Positions 18,158 through 27,427 are shown, counted from the first letter of the stretch. The stretch: 64,000 nt of DNA from Aquabacterium sp. (GCF_016195855.1 NZ_JACPYU010000003.1:806001-870000); one strand, 5' to 3'. Notes: generated by a model from the sequence alone, not told the origin. Translations and numbers: made by a program.

Positions 18158-18979
18158 CTACTCGATCAGCAAGAGCCCACGCAGCTTGTTCGAGCTGCTG
18201 TCCACCGTGTTCATCGCCGCCCACAGCCGGTCCACCTTGACCAACCACGGGCCGAAGTCGCTGTTGACATCGAGCACCAGCACCAGGTCCTCATCGGCCA
18301 GATAACCTGCGATGGGTGAATGGTGCCCACCACCTGATCCGAACAGCGGACGCCGCGAGAAGTTGATCACATAGCGCCGCGTGGGGTCGTTACTCAGCTT
18401 CATATGCTGGCGAAACGCCACCAGGTCCAGCCCCCGCATCACCGTGACCTGCTTGCCCAGTTTCTGCCGGGCAACATTGGCGAGTTCATCCAGCGTCAAG
18501 CCCTTGGGCAGGTAGCCCAGCACCGTGCTGACATCGGTGCCATCCAGGATGCTGCCCTGATCGGCAGCCTGCCCCCAGGAGTGCAGCACATTGGCCAGGC
18601 TGGTGGGGCCGCAAAACGTGAAGTTGCGCTGGTACTCAATGTGCGGCTTATAGCGCGACGCGGCGGGCAAAGCCCAGGCACGGGCGAGCAAGGCGGCATC
18701 CTGATAAACCGGCAGGGCCTTGATCGACCCTTGCGCGGGTGTCGATGCGGGTGTCGAGGCAGGCGCCGGAGCGGATGCAGGGGCAGATGCAGCTGTTAGT
18801 ACCGACGCCGATGCCGATGCCGCCAATACAGGCTCCGGCGCCCTGGCCAACGGCACCTCGGCCCAGCCCAATGAGGGCCATGCGCCACCCACCGCAGCAA
18901 GCAAGGCCCCAACGAGCGCCCCGCTCAGCGCAGCGCGCCGCAGCCATGCACGCCCCTCACCGTGATCCAGCTGCTTCAT
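18158..18979 (-). CDS. Phytochelatin-synthase-like papain-fold protein, exported
   Basis: 273 residues: a signal-peptide-like start, an Ala/Ser/Pro linker (about 48-84), then the bacterial phytochelatin synthase fold. The catalytic triad is visible as Cys123 in FTFCGPTS, His219 in GGHHSPIAGY and Asp237 in VLDVNSD, ending in WLVKVDRLWAAM. Bacterial members usually cleave glutathione or act as peptidases rather than build phytochelatin. I chose the ATG ending at 18979; a GTG at 19006 overlapping the preceding stop (GTGA) is an alternative. It is the last gene of an operon with an FHA protein and a serine protease. Confidence 0.8.
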   Translation of the reverse strand: MKQLDHGEGRAWLRRAALSGALVGALLAAVGGAWPSLGWAEVPLARAPEPVLAASASASVLTAASAPASAPAPASTPASTPAQGSIKALPVYQDAALLARAWALPAASRYKPHIEYQRNFTFCGPTSLANVLHSWGQAADQGSILDGTDVSTVLGYLPKGLTLDELANVARQKLGKQVTVMRGLDLVAFRQHMKLSNDPTRRYVINFSRRPLFGSGGGHHSPIAGYLADEDLVLVLDVNSDFGPWLVKVDRLWAAMNTVDSSSNKLRGLLLIE

Positions 18980-19002
18980 ATCAGGGCCACCATGGCAAAG
19001 GC

Positions 19003-20046
19003 TCACTCTTCGCTGCTGGGGTCGGCCGCGTCATCAGCCCGGTCTTCCTTGGCCTGGCGGTCCAGCTTGTCTTTCAGCTCGCGCGCATCCTGGATCAGCA
19101 CCGACGTGGGCTTGGCCGGTGCCAACCGCCAGGCGGGCGGCGGCAAGGCCGCCACATAGCGCTCGGTGAAAGCCTGGCCGGTGCGCTGCTCGTTGAGCCA
19201 GATGTGCAGCCCCAGGCCCACCAGGTACATGGTGGCCACACCCACCGTCACCCCGGCCCGGTGCCCCGGCAGGATCAAGCCCAGGTGGGCCCAGATCAGC
19301 GCGCACAAGACGCCAGCCCCCACCACACCTGAGACATGAGACAGGAAGGACCAGTCCGTCGCAAAGGCCAGCAGGGGCAGCACCGCGTCCAGCACCGTCC
19401 ACACCAGGCCGTAAATCAAGGTCAGCCGCAGGTGCGCCAGGTAGTCCAGCTTGCCCTGGAACAGCTTGCTGCCCAAGGACCAGAAGAGCGCCCAGCCCAT
19501 CGTCACGCCCAGCAAGATCAGGCTGGAGCTGAGGTAGTTGTTGAGCGGTGTGCCGGGGTCGTTGTCCAGCCATTCGTCAAACAGCATGGCCAGCAGGGAC
19601 ACCAGCAGCAAGGGCAGCACCACGCGCCACAAAGGCGCCCCCACCGGGGCCAGCGCGGCCTGCACCAGATGGCGGTCCAGCGGGCGCTCGGGTGCCATGG
19701 GCTCGCTGGCCAGGCGCACGCGCAGCCGCGTATTGCCCAGCCTCAGCGCACGCGCCACATCCAGCGCCATGGCCTCGCCGGCCTGCAGGTGCTTGTTGCC
19801 CACCACCGCACCGTTGATGGTCTCGCCCACACGCAGGTGCACCTGCCCGTTGACCTCGTCCAGCTCGGCGTGCAGCGGTGCCAGGTGGGGGTCGTCCAGC
19901 ACCAGGTCGGCCTCGAAAGAGCGGCCGATCTTCATGGGCCAGCGGTAGACCAGCGTGCTTTGCAGCACGTGGCCATCGCGGTCCAGGCGCTCGATCAGCG
20001 CGAGGGGCGCTTCGATTCGGCTTCGGCCTTCTTCGTTGGGATCCAT
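19003..20046 (-). CDS. FHA-domain membrane protein
   Basis: 347 residues. Residues about 14-105 form a forkhead-associated domain (KIGRSFEADLVLDDPHLAPLHAEL and the later INGAVVGN), which usually binds phosphothreonine. Residues about 140-290 contain five to six hydrophobic helices, and the C-terminus is a charged tail. The FHA domain should face the cytosol. It overlaps the upstream protease gene by 52 bp and touches the phytochelatin-synthase-like gene, so the three are translated together. It may link a kinase signal to the two exported hydrolases; this is inference. Confidence 0.82.
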   Translation of the reverse strand: MDPNEEGRSRIEAPLALIERLDRDGHVLQSTLVYRWPMKIGRSFEADLVLDDPHLAPLHAELDEVNGQVHLRVGETINGAVVGNKHLQAGEAMALDVARALRLGNTRLRVRLASEPMAPERPLDRHLVQAALAPVGAPLWRVVLPLLLVSLLAMLFDEWLDNDPGTPLNNYLSSSLILLGVTMGWALFWSLGSKLFQGKLDYLAHLRLTLIYGLVWTVLDAVLPLLAFATDWSFLSHVSGVVGAGVLCALIWAHLGLILPGHRAGVTVGVATMYLVGLGLHIWLNEQRTGQAFTERYVAALPPPAWRLAPAKPTSVLIQDARELKDKLDRQAKEDRADDAADPSSEE

Positions 20047-21413
20047 CCGTAACCCTTGAGGTAGAAATCAGCCAGCTTCATGGCGTTGTCAAAGCTCACG
20101 CCCTTGGCGTCGAACCGGCCTTGCGCGCCGGCGGTGTCATCGTTGAGCGTGGCCACCAGTACGCCCATGTCATACAGGCCGGGCAGCTTCTTGTAGGCAT
20201 TGAGGCAGATGACGGCGCGCATGGGCAGGCCATCGTTGGTGACGAAACGCTCGCTGCATTGCGCCGCGGTGCGCGCGCCGGCGCCGCCGAAATACTCGTT
20301 GCGAAAGCTCTTTGAATACTGCCGCGCAAAGCGCCAGGCGCCCAGCTTGCTGCCGTCGTAGATCTCGTGGCGCGTGGCCAGGTTGCCCGTGTACAGGCTG
20401 CTGTTGATGAACACCGACTGGTTCATGGAGCAGTCCGAGCGCTCGAACTCCAGGCCCTTGTTGTCGGGCTGCGTGCTGTTGCCCCAGCAGCGCATGAAGG
20501 TCTCTGGCGGCACGGGGATGCGGTAGTGCTCGTGCCCCGCCGAGCGCCAGGGCTGGGCCATGAAGCGCTTGGTCAGCAAGTCCTGGTGCACCACCAACTG
20601 GCGGGTCAACTCGGGGTAGACGGCCTGCTTGATGGGCGTGGCCTTGCGCGCGCGCAGCAACAGGTCTTCGGCAAAATCAGAGGGCACCAGGAAGCTCACC
20701 TGCTGCCCGTCCAGGCGCGTGGCCACGTTCACGCCCATGACACGCCCCTGCTCATCCAATGTGGGCCCACCGCTCATGCCGGGGTTGAGCGAGCCGCTGA
20801 AGAACACCGTGGGGTAAAAGCCCCGGTCAACCAGGCCGTTGTAGGTGCCCTCCACCACGGCAAAGCCCACGTCCAGCGGGTTGCCCAATGAGTAGATACG
20901 CTCGCCCTTGTCCAGCGGCGTGGTGCGCGGCCGAAACGCCAGGCCCTTGATCGCGGCAGCGCCCGCTTCGCTGGGCCGCACCACGGCCAGGTCATGCGCC
21001 ACATCGAAGGCCAGCAGCTCCAGTGCGCCCTGGCGGCCATCCACACCCGCATACGTCAGGCGATAGCGCTGGGGCTGCAAGGCCACCTGGCTGACCACGT
21101 GGTAGTTGGTGATGATGAGGCCACCGTCACCCACAAAAAAGCCCGATCCCACCGACGACTGGCTGCCCTGCCCGCTCAGCAAGGTGCGCACCTGCACCAG
21201 CTGGTGGCGGGCCTGTTCGTAGAGCTTGTGGGCCGATGAGGACACGACCTCCGGCGCGGAAGCCGCGACCGGCGCCGGCGCTGCAACGGCATCCGACGAG
21301 TCTGATGGAACCGACGGCAGGGGCGATGCCGCATGGGTGGCCACGCACCAGGCGCCGGCTACCCCACACAACACCGCACGCAGCCTCCCTGCAGGCATGA
21401 AGCGGATGGTCAT
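19995..21413 (-). CDS. Exported trypsin-like (S1C, HtrA-type) serine protease with extra C-terminal domain
   Basis: 472 residues. A signal peptide is followed by a low-complexity Ala/Ser/Pro stretch and a protease domain whose triad is seen as ITNYHVV (His about 104), VAHDLAVV (Asp about 140) and NPGMSGGPT (Ser about 222). There is no PDZ domain; instead about 210 residues of unknown fold follow with several cysteines (RCWGN, ERSDC, AAQCSER, VICLN). It probably acts in the periplasm. It is first in the operon with the FHA and phytochelatin-synthase-like genes. Confidence 0.85.
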   Translation of the reverse strand: MTIRFMPAGRLRAVLCGVAGAWCVATHAASPLPSVPSDSSDAVAAPAPVAASAPEVVSSSAHKLYEQARHQLVQVRTLLSGQGSQSSVGSGFFVGDGGLIITNYHVVSQVALQPQRYRLTYAGVDGRQGALELLAFDVAHDLAVVRPSEAGAAAIKGLAFRPRTTPLDKGERIYSLGNPLDVGFAVVEGTYNGLVDRGFYPTVFFSGSLNPGMSGGPTLDEQGRVMGVNVATRLDGQQVSFLVPSDFAEDLLLRARKATPIKQAVYPELTRQLVVHQDLLTKRFMAQPWRSAGHEHYRIPVPPETFMRCWGNSTQPDNKGLEFERSDCSMNQSVFINSSLYTGNLATRHEIYDGSKLGAWRFARQYSKSFRNEYFGGAGARTAAQCSERFVTNDGLPMRAVICLNAYKKLPGLYDMGVLVATLNDDTAGAQGRFDAKGVSFDNAMKLADFYLKGYGWIPTKKAEAESKRPSR

Positions 21414-21503
21414 TGGCCCATTCTAGCCAGCCCGCTGCCGCTCATGGTGGACACGAAACAACCATAATGGGCCCCTTCACTGATCTTTGCTCGAGGCCTG
21501 ACG

Positions 21504-22091
21504 ATGACGTGGATGATTCTGGGACTGGTGCTGTTTCTGGGCGTGCATTCGGTGCGCATCGTGGCCGACGACTGGCGCACGCAAACCCGCGCGCGCATCG
21601 GCGAGATGCCCTGGAAGGGGCTGTACTCGCTGGTGTCGATTGCCGGCTTCGTGCTGATGGTCTGGGGTTTCGGACAGGCCCGTCTCCAGCCTGAGGTGCT
21701 GTGGACACCGCCGGTGGCCATGCGTCACATCGCGGCCTTGCTGGTGCTGATCTCGTTTGTGTTGCTGGCCGCCGCCTATGTGCCGGGCAACGCCATCAAG
21801 GCCCGCCTGCATCACCCCATGATCCTGGCCGTCAAGGTCTGGGCGCTGGCCCACTTGCTGGCCAATGGCAAGCTGGCCGATGTGGTGTTGTTCGCCGCCT
21901 TCCTGGTCTGGGCCATTCTGGATTTCCGCAGCTCGCGCCAGCGTGACCGTGCCGAGGGCACCACCTACCCGGCCGGCAACACGGTGGGCACCGTGCTCAC
22001 GGTCGTGGTGGGCGTGGCGGCCTGGGCGGCCTTTGCCTTCTGGGGGCACCAGGCCCTGATCGGCGTGGCGCCGATGACCCGCGGGGGCTGA
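21504..22091 (+). CDS. NnrU-family membrane protein
   Basis: 195 residues with five to six hydrophobic helices, the start LGLVLFLGVHSVRIVADDWR and the later AALVLISFVLLAAAY...NAIKARLHHPM being typical of NnrU. The family was named from nitric-oxide-related gene clusters and is related to methyltransferases of the isoprenylcysteine type. No denitrification gene is adjacent, so its role here is open. Confidence 0.85.
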   Translation: MTWMILGLVLFLGVHSVRIVADDWRTQTRARIGEMPWKGLYSLVSIAGFVLMVWGFGQARLQPEVLWTPPVAMRHIAALLVLISFVLLAAAYVPGNAIKARLHHPMILAVKVWALAHLLANGKLADVVLFAAFLVWAILDFRSSRQRDRAEGTTYPAGNTVGTVLTVVVGVAAWAAFAFWGHQALIGVAPMTRGG

Positions 22092-22108
22092 TGCCACCGG
22101 GCACATAA

Positions 22109-22124
22109 CTGTATACTTATACAG
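22109..22124. promoter_or_regulatory. LexA (SOS) box
   Basis: CTGTATACTTATACAG matches the CTGT-N8-ACAG SOS operator of beta- and gammaproteobacteria and is embedded in a larger inverted repeat (AACTG...CAGTT). It ends two bases before the first ATG of the downstream gene, so LexA binding would block its transcription directly. Confidence 0.8.
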
Positions 22125-22126
22125 TT

Positions 22127-23032
22127 ATGGATCCCGCCTCCCACGCCTCATCCTGGGCGCCAAGCCGCGCGCACCTCTCGCGCCTGATGAAGATCTGGCG
22201 CTCGGCGGGCTGGCCTTGTCGTGACCCGATCGAGCTGGACCTGCTGGCCGCCGGCCTGATCGCGGCGCACACCGACCCGGATGGCCGCGACACCCTGCGC
22301 CTGAGCACCTCGGGCTTGGCGGCCTTGATCGCCAGCCGCCAGCGCAATCTGCGCGCCATGAGCCGGCATGAACGGCTGGCGCAGCGCGTGGCCCGGCAAC
22401 TGGCCGACGCCGGCCGGCTGGTCTGGCTGGAACTGGCTTTGCGTGCCCATGTCAGCGCGCATGCAAGCGCCCCTGTGCAAGCCACCGCTGATCCCGCCTT
22501 GACGGCCGCCGAGCCCCTGCCCGATCTGGGCTTGTGGCCTGCCGAGGCTTCAGCCAGCGCGCCATCACCCGAACCCAAAGGCGCCTGGCGCATGGCCCGC
22601 CCCGATGTGTTCTCGGTCCGCCACACCTCGGTCGAAGCCTATCTGCAGCCCGTCGTGCACGAGATCAAGGTCAGCCGTGCTGATCTCTTGTCCGACCTGC
22701 GCCATGCCGTCAAGCGCGAGTCCTACCAATGGCTGTGCAGCGCCTGCTATTACGTGTTCCCGGCTGGCATCGCCAAACCCAACGAGATCCCCGAAGAGTT
22801 CGGCATCTGGCTCGTGCATGGTGACATCGACAGTGGCCAGCTGGAGCAGGTTCGCCCCGCCCGGCACGTGAGCCGCCCCTTGCCCTTCCCGGTCTGGATG
22901 GCGCTGGCCAAGTCCACGCCCTGGCGGCCGGATGAGCTGGCCGAAGCGCAAGCTCACCTGGGTGAGCCCGGCGCCACCGGCCCAGGCCCACAAACCGACG
23001 CGCCGAGCCAACCCGATCAGCCCAAGGCTTGA
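22127..23032 (+). CDS. SOS-controlled protein with an MmcB-like PD-(D/E)XK nuclease-type domain
   Basis: 301 residues. The N-terminal 120 residues look helical and basic (a possible winged-helix, HLSRLMKIWRSAGWP). Residues about 157-245 have a restriction-endonuclease-like core: RPDVFSV, a strand, VHEIKVSRADLLSDL and YQWLCSACYYVFP, which is the D...ExK arrangement of MmcB-type repair nucleases. The LexA box directly upstream supports a DNA-damage role. The first ATG is only 2 bp from that box, so the mRNA may be leaderless or translation may start later (Met21). Family placement is by pattern only. Confidence 0.65.
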   Translation: MDPASHASSWAPSRAHLSRLMKIWRSAGWPCRDPIELDLLAAGLIAAHTDPDGRDTLRLSTSGLAALIASRQRNLRAMSRHERLAQRVARQLADAGRLVWLELALRAHVSAHASAPVQATADPALTAAEPLPDLGLWPAEASASAPSPEPKGAWRMARPDVFSVRHTSVEAYLQPVVHEIKVSRADLLSDLRHAVKRESYQWLCSACYYVFPAGIAKPNEIPEEFGIWLVHGDIDSGQLEQVRPARHVSRPLPFPVWMALAKSTPWRPDELAEAQAHLGEPGATGPGPQTDAPSQPDQPKA

Positions 23033-23173
23033 TGCGCCTCACGTCCAGCCCTTCGTGCTGAAGTGGCACTCAGGAAATCACCCCCATCTACACCGACTTG
23101 AGGGGAAGCTGCTTCAGGGTGCCCGATGCCACAATCCAACGGCGAACGCTAAACAACACACCAAGAGACAAGC

Positions 23174-23848
23174 ATGCACGCCCTCACCCAACACGTCGTC
23201 AAATCGGGCTGCATCGCCGCCCTGTCCCTGCTGTGTGCCGCTGGCCAGGCCCAGGCACAAAACGCCCTGCGCATCGACTTCACGATGCAGCAAGCGTCTG
23301 GCCCGGCCCTCTCGCCCAGCCTGGCCGAAACCGGCTACCTGCTGCTGAGCTTCGACGACACCACACCGCTGCTGACCGACGGCGCCACCACCACCATCGC
23401 CCCCACCTACACAGCCGAGCTGCACCTGGACGGCGCCCACCCCAGTGACACAGAGGCACAGCAGATCGGCTCGTTCTACCAGTTTGGCGGCCTGTACGGC
23501 CTCTCGCTGGACCTGACCAACACCTGGTCGCAAGAGGGTGTCAGCCACACCGATGCCTTCACCTTCTCGTTTGACGCCACCACCGACGCCACCCCACTGC
23601 TGGACTCGCCCAGCGCCTTTGCGCTGTTCGCGGCACAACAAGCGGCCACGGGCGGCAACGGCCACGTCTACCTGACCAAAGGCACCAGCAGCGAACTGGG
23701 CTCGACCCAGGATGCCTACGAGTTCAACGCGACCATGACCAATGTGTCCGTTGTGCCCGAGCCCACCTCCCTGGCCCTGTTGCTGCAAGGCAGCCTGGCC
23801 ATGGGCGGCCTGTTGGCAACCCGCAAGCTGCGCGCAGCCCGCGCCTGA
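23174..23848 (+). CDS. PEP-CTERM sorting-domain exported protein
   Basis: 224 residues with a signal peptide (cut near AQA-Q, about 28) and the C-terminal exosortase signal VVPEPTSLALLLQ, helix, then RKLRAARA. The body is rich in Thr, Ser and Asp, probably beta-stranded, with no domain I know. It is the second orphan exosortase substrate of the window. Confidence 0.83.
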   Translation: MHALTQHVVKSGCIAALSLLCAAGQAQAQNALRIDFTMQQASGPALSPSLAETGYLLLSFDDTTPLLTDGATTTIAPTYTAELHLDGAHPSDTEAQQIGSFYQFGGLYGLSLDLTNTWSQEGVSHTDAFTFSFDATTDATPLLDSPSAFALFAAQQAATGGNGHVYLTKGTSSELGSTQDAYEFNATMTNVSVVPEPTSLALLLQGSLAMGGLLATRKLRAARA

Positions 23849-23874
23849 TCGGGCTCAGTACTGGGTCACCCTGA

Positions 23875-24504
23875 TCACAGGGCGGCCAGGTAGGCCTGGG
23901 CGGCCCGCTTCACTTCGGCATGCAAGGCCGTCCGGTCCAGCTCGGGCCCTTGCGTCAGCAAGCACTGGGTGACCCAGCCATACACCAGGGTGTGCACCAT
24001 GCGCGCCACCACGGGCACGCGTGCGGGCTCCAGCGTCTGGCCCGACGCCAACAAGGCCTCACACCACAAGGCCACAAACTGGTCATAGTGCTTGCGGTAG
24101 GCATCGGGGCTGGACACCTGGCGCTCCAGCATGAACAGCGCCGCCCACACCGCGGCCTCGTCCATCACGCGGTCAAGCTGCTCGTCGATCAGGCCCTGGA
24201 CCAGCACCAGCATGGGCTCGCCCCGGTGCGCTGACACGTGGTCGCTCATGGCCTGCGCCAGCCGTTTGACACGCATGTGGATGGTCAAGGCCGCCAGCGC
24301 CTGTTTGTTGGCCACGTATTCGTAGAACGTGCCCACCCCCACCCCGGCCACCGCCGCCACCTCGCGGATGGTCACGCCGGCGTAACCACGCTCCATCAAA
24401 ACCCGAACAAAGGCCTCCTGCAAGGCCTCGGAACTCACGCGCGCACGCGACTGCCGCGGCTTGCGCCGTGTGGCCGATGAAACCCGAACACCTTGAGCTG
24501 GCAT
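23875..24504 (-). CDS. TetR/AcrR-family regulator
   Basis: 209 residues with a basic N-terminal arm (RRKPRQSRARVS) and a TetR helix-turn-helix (about 40-75: GVTIREVAAVAGVGVGTFYEYVANK). It is divergent from the aidB-like gene with a 56-bp shared control region, so it probably represses that gene. The ATG ending at 24504 was taken instead of an upstream start that would run into the shared promoter region. Confidence 0.9.
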   Translation of the reverse strand: MPAQGVRVSSATRRKPRQSRARVSSEALQEAFVRVLMERGYAGVTIREVAAVAGVGVGTFYEYVANKQALAALTIHMRVKRLAQAMSDHVSAHRGEPMLVLVQGLIDEQLDRVMDEAAVWAALFMLERQVSSPDAYRKHYDQFVALWCEALLASGQTLEPARVPVVARMVHTLVYGWVTQCLLTQGPELDRTALHAEVKRAAQAYLAAL

Positions 24505-24560
24505 TTTTCCTAGACTAGCAGGCAAGCAAGACAAGCCCGAGGGCTGGATGGAGACGACCC

Positions 24561-26204
24561 ATGACCTGGCAAACCCACGAGATCACGAACCAGTTCGACG
24601 AACTGCAAGACTACAACCTGTTCGCCACCGATGCGCCCTTGCGTGAAGCGCTGGGGCGTGCGGGCGCGGCAGATTTTGTGCCACAGCTCGACACCTACGG
24701 TGCCACCCTGGGCCAGGCCGAGACCTATGCCTTGGCCGACCAGGCCAACCGCTATACGCCTGAGCTCAAATCGTTCGACGCACGTGGGCGCCGCGTGGAC
24801 CAGGTGAACTTCCACCCCAGCTGGCACAGCCTGATGGCGCTGTACCGCGGGCAAGGGCTCATCTCTCGGCCCTTTGCCGACGAACGCCCCGGACGCTGGT
24901 CGGCCTGGGCGGCAGGCTTTTACCTGCACAGCCAGGTCGAAGCCGGCACGCTGTGCCCCGCCACGATGACGCAAGCCGCCATCCCCCTGATCCAGCGCGA
25001 ACCGGCCCTGTGGTCCGCCATGAAGGACCAGTTGCTCAGCCCCGCCTACGATGAGCGCGACCTGCCCCTGGCCAGCAAGCGGTCCATCTGGATCGGCATG
25101 GGCATGACGGAAAAACAAGGTGGATCCGATGTCCGCGCCAACACCACGATGGCCACGCCCACAGGCCAGGGCGAGCGCGAGTTCACCCTGCGCGGCCACA
25201 AGTGGTTCTTCTCTGCCCCCATGTGCGATGCCCACCTGGTGGTGGCCCGCACCGCGGATGGCGGCCCCAGTTGCTTCTTCGTGCCGCGCTGGCGCCCCGA
25301 TGGCAGCAAGAACCCGGTCGAGGTGCAGCGCCTCAAGGGCAAGGTCGGCAACCGCAGCAACTCAAGCAGCGAGGTCGAGTTCAAGGACGCCCACGGCATC
25401 CTGATGGGCGAACCCGGGCGCGGCATCCCCACCATCATCGAGATGGCCACCTACACCCGGCTCAACTGCGTCGTGGGCAGCGCGGGCATGATCCGGCAAG
25501 GGCTGGTGCAGGGCCTGGCCTATGCACGCCAGCGCAAGGCCTTTGGCCGCCTGCTGGTGGACCAGCCCCTGATGCGTGCCGTGCTCACCGACCTGGCCCT
25601 GGAAAACGAAGCCAATGTGGTCCTGATGATGCGACTGGCCCAGGCCTACGAACGCGATGACAGCACCCTTGAAAAGGCCTGGAAGCGCGTGATGACACCG
25701 GCCGCCAAGTTCTGGATCTGCAAGCGCGCGGTGGAACTCACCGGCGAAACCATGGAGATCTTTGGTGGCAATGGTTATGTGGACGAAGGCGTGATGGGGC
25801 GCCTGTTCCGCGAAGCACCCGTCAACTCGATCTGGGAAGGCTCGGGCAATGTGATGTGCCTGGATGTGATGCGCGCCATCGGCAAGGCGCCGGCTGCGGC
25901 CATGGCTTTGCTGGATGACCTGGCCCAGGACATCGGCAAGGATGCACGCCTGAAGGCCGCACAACAAGGCCTGCTGGCCATGCTCCAGGAGCCGCCCGAG
26001 CAGCTCGAAGCCCTGGGCCGCCGCTTTGCCGAGCGCCTGGTGCTGCTGGCCCAGGCCTGCCTGCTGCAACGCCACGCCCCCACGCCCGTGGCCGATGCCT
26101 TCATCCAGACCCGCCTGGATCCGCAATGGGGCCGCGTGGTGGGCAGCATCGACACGCGCTCACTGGCGGTGGACGCCATCCTGCAACGCGCCTACCCGGG
26201 CTGA
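24561..26204 (+). CDS. aidB: AidB-like acyl-CoA dehydrogenase family flavoprotein
   Basis: 547 residues, the length of AidB rather than ordinary acyl-CoA dehydrogenases (about 380). The FAD/substrate motifs MGMTEKQGGSDVRANTT (about 182-198) and the C-terminal EIFGGNGYVDE are typical. AidB proteins protect DNA in the adaptive response to alkylation and bind FAD and DNA; some act on isovaleryl-CoA. It lies divergent from a TetR regulator, unlike the Ada control seen in E. coli. Confidence 0.88.
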   Translation: MTWQTHEITNQFDELQDYNLFATDAPLREALGRAGAADFVPQLDTYGATLGQAETYALADQANRYTPELKSFDARGRRVDQVNFHPSWHSLMALYRGQGLISRPFADERPGRWSAWAAGFYLHSQVEAGTLCPATMTQAAIPLIQREPALWSAMKDQLLSPAYDERDLPLASKRSIWIGMGMTEKQGGSDVRANTTMATPTGQGEREFTLRGHKWFFSAPMCDAHLVVARTADGGPSCFFVPRWRPDGSKNPVEVQRLKGKVGNRSNSSSEVEFKDAHGILMGEPGRGIPTIIEMATYTRLNCVVGSAGMIRQGLVQGLAYARQRKAFGRLLVDQPLMRAVLTDLALENEANVVLMMRLAQAYERDDSTLEKAWKRVMTPAAKFWICKRAVELTGETMEIFGGNGYVDEGVMGRLFREAPVNSIWEGSGNVMCLDVMRAIGKAPAAAMALLDDLAQDIGKDARLKAAQQGLLAMLQEPPEQLEALGRRFAERLVLLAQACLLQRHAPTPVADAFIQTRLDPQWGRVVGSIDTRSLAVDAILQRAYPG

Positions 26205-26215
26205 AGCACCTTGGG

Positions 26216-27427
26216 TCAGCTCATGCGATCGCGCTTGGCCAGATCCGGGAACAACCGGGTCCAGGCTGCCGCGATCAGCATGGAGCCGACGCCACCCAAC
26301 ACCACGGAGCCCACCGCCCCAAAGGCCGCCGCCGTCACACCCGACTCGAATTCACCCAGTTGGTTGGACGCCCCGATGAAGATCGAGTTGACGGCAGCCA
26401 CGCGGCCGCGCATCTCGTCCGGCGTTTCCAGCTGCGTGAGCGTCAAGCGCGTGACCACGCTCACGTTGTCGGCCGCGCCGGTCACGGCCAGCGCGAACAT
26501 GGACAACCAGAAGCTCGACGACAGGCCAAACACCAGCGTGGCCAGGCCAAAAACGCCCACCGCCATCAACAGCCTGGGGCCCACCTTGCGGTCCAGCGGC
26601 CAGCGCGTCAGCACCAGGGACATGGTCAAGGCGCCCACCGCGGGCGCTGCCCGCAAGAGCCCCAACCCCACCGGGCCCGTGTGCAGGATGTCCTTGGCAT
26701 AGATGGGCAACAAGGCCGTGGCACCGCCCAGCAAGACGGCAAACAGGTCGAGCGAGGTGGCCCCCAGCAGCACCTTGCGCTGCCACACGAAGTGCAAGCC
26801 GGCAAACACATCGCCCCATGAACTGGCTTTGCGTGCAGGCACGAAGTCGTAGCGGATCACGATGGCCAGCATGAAGGCCACCAGCAACAAGGCCGTGCAG
26901 GTGATGTACACCGTGCTGGCCCCTGTGGTGTAGAGCAAGCCACCCAGGGCCGGCCCCGAGATCACCGCCACCTCCATGCCGCTGGAGCTCACGGCAATGG
27001 CCCTTTGCAGCAGCGCGCGGGGCACCAGCAAGGGCGTGAGCGCCTGCTGCGCTGGCATCTGGAAGGCCCGTGCCAGGCCCAGCGCCACCGACAGCCCCAA
27101 GATCAACTCACGCGAAGCATGGCCTGACAGGGTCGCCCACAAGAGCAGCGAAGCCACCCCGGCCTGCGTCAGCATGCACGCGGCAAAGATGCGCGCCCGG
27201 TTGAAGCGATCGGCCACCTGCCCGGCGGGCAAGGTCATCACCAGCGCCGGCACGAACTGGAACAGGCCCACCATGCCCAGGTCCCAGGCGCTGGCGGTGA
27301 GGTCGTACATGTGCCAACCCACCGCCACCATCAACATCTGGTTGGCCATGATCCCGGCCAGACGAGACACCCAGAAACGCACGAACTGCGTTTGCGCGAA
27401 CAGCTCGCGCAAATGAGACATCAACAT
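26216..27427 (-). CDS. Major facilitator superfamily exporter (EntS-like)
   Basis: 403 residues with about 12 hydrophobic helices and the loop motif GQVADRFNRARIF after helix 2, as in the MFS_3 group that includes the enterobactin exporter EntS. It should pump small molecules out across the inner membrane. It converges with the aidB-like gene, and no siderophore gene is near, so the substrate is unknown. The start may be this ATG or the one 6 bp downstream. Confidence 0.85.
   Translation of the reverse strand: MLMSHLRELFAQTQFVRFWVSRLAGIMANQMLMVAVGWHMYDLTASAWDLGMVGLFQFVPALVMTLPAGQVADRFNRARIFAACMLTQAGVASLLLWATLSGHASRELILGLSVALGLARAFQMPAQQALTPLLVPRALLQRAIAVSSSGMEVAVISGPALGGLLYTTGASTVYITCTALLLVAFMLAIVIRYDFVPARKASSWGDVFAGLHFVWQRKVLLGATSLDLFAVLLGGATALLPIYAKDILHTGPVGLGLLRAAPAVGALTMSLVLTRWPLDRKVGPRLLMAVGVFGLATLVFGLSSSFWLSMFALAVTGAADNVSVVTRLTLTQLETPDEMRGRVAAVNSIFIGASNQLGEFESGVTAAAFGAVGSVVLGGVGSMLIAAAWTRLFPDLAKRDRMS

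Noticed and set aside
24510-24518. CTAG-A-CTAG symmetry between tetR and aidB as an operator
   Set aside because: Too short to support an operator call without a second copy.
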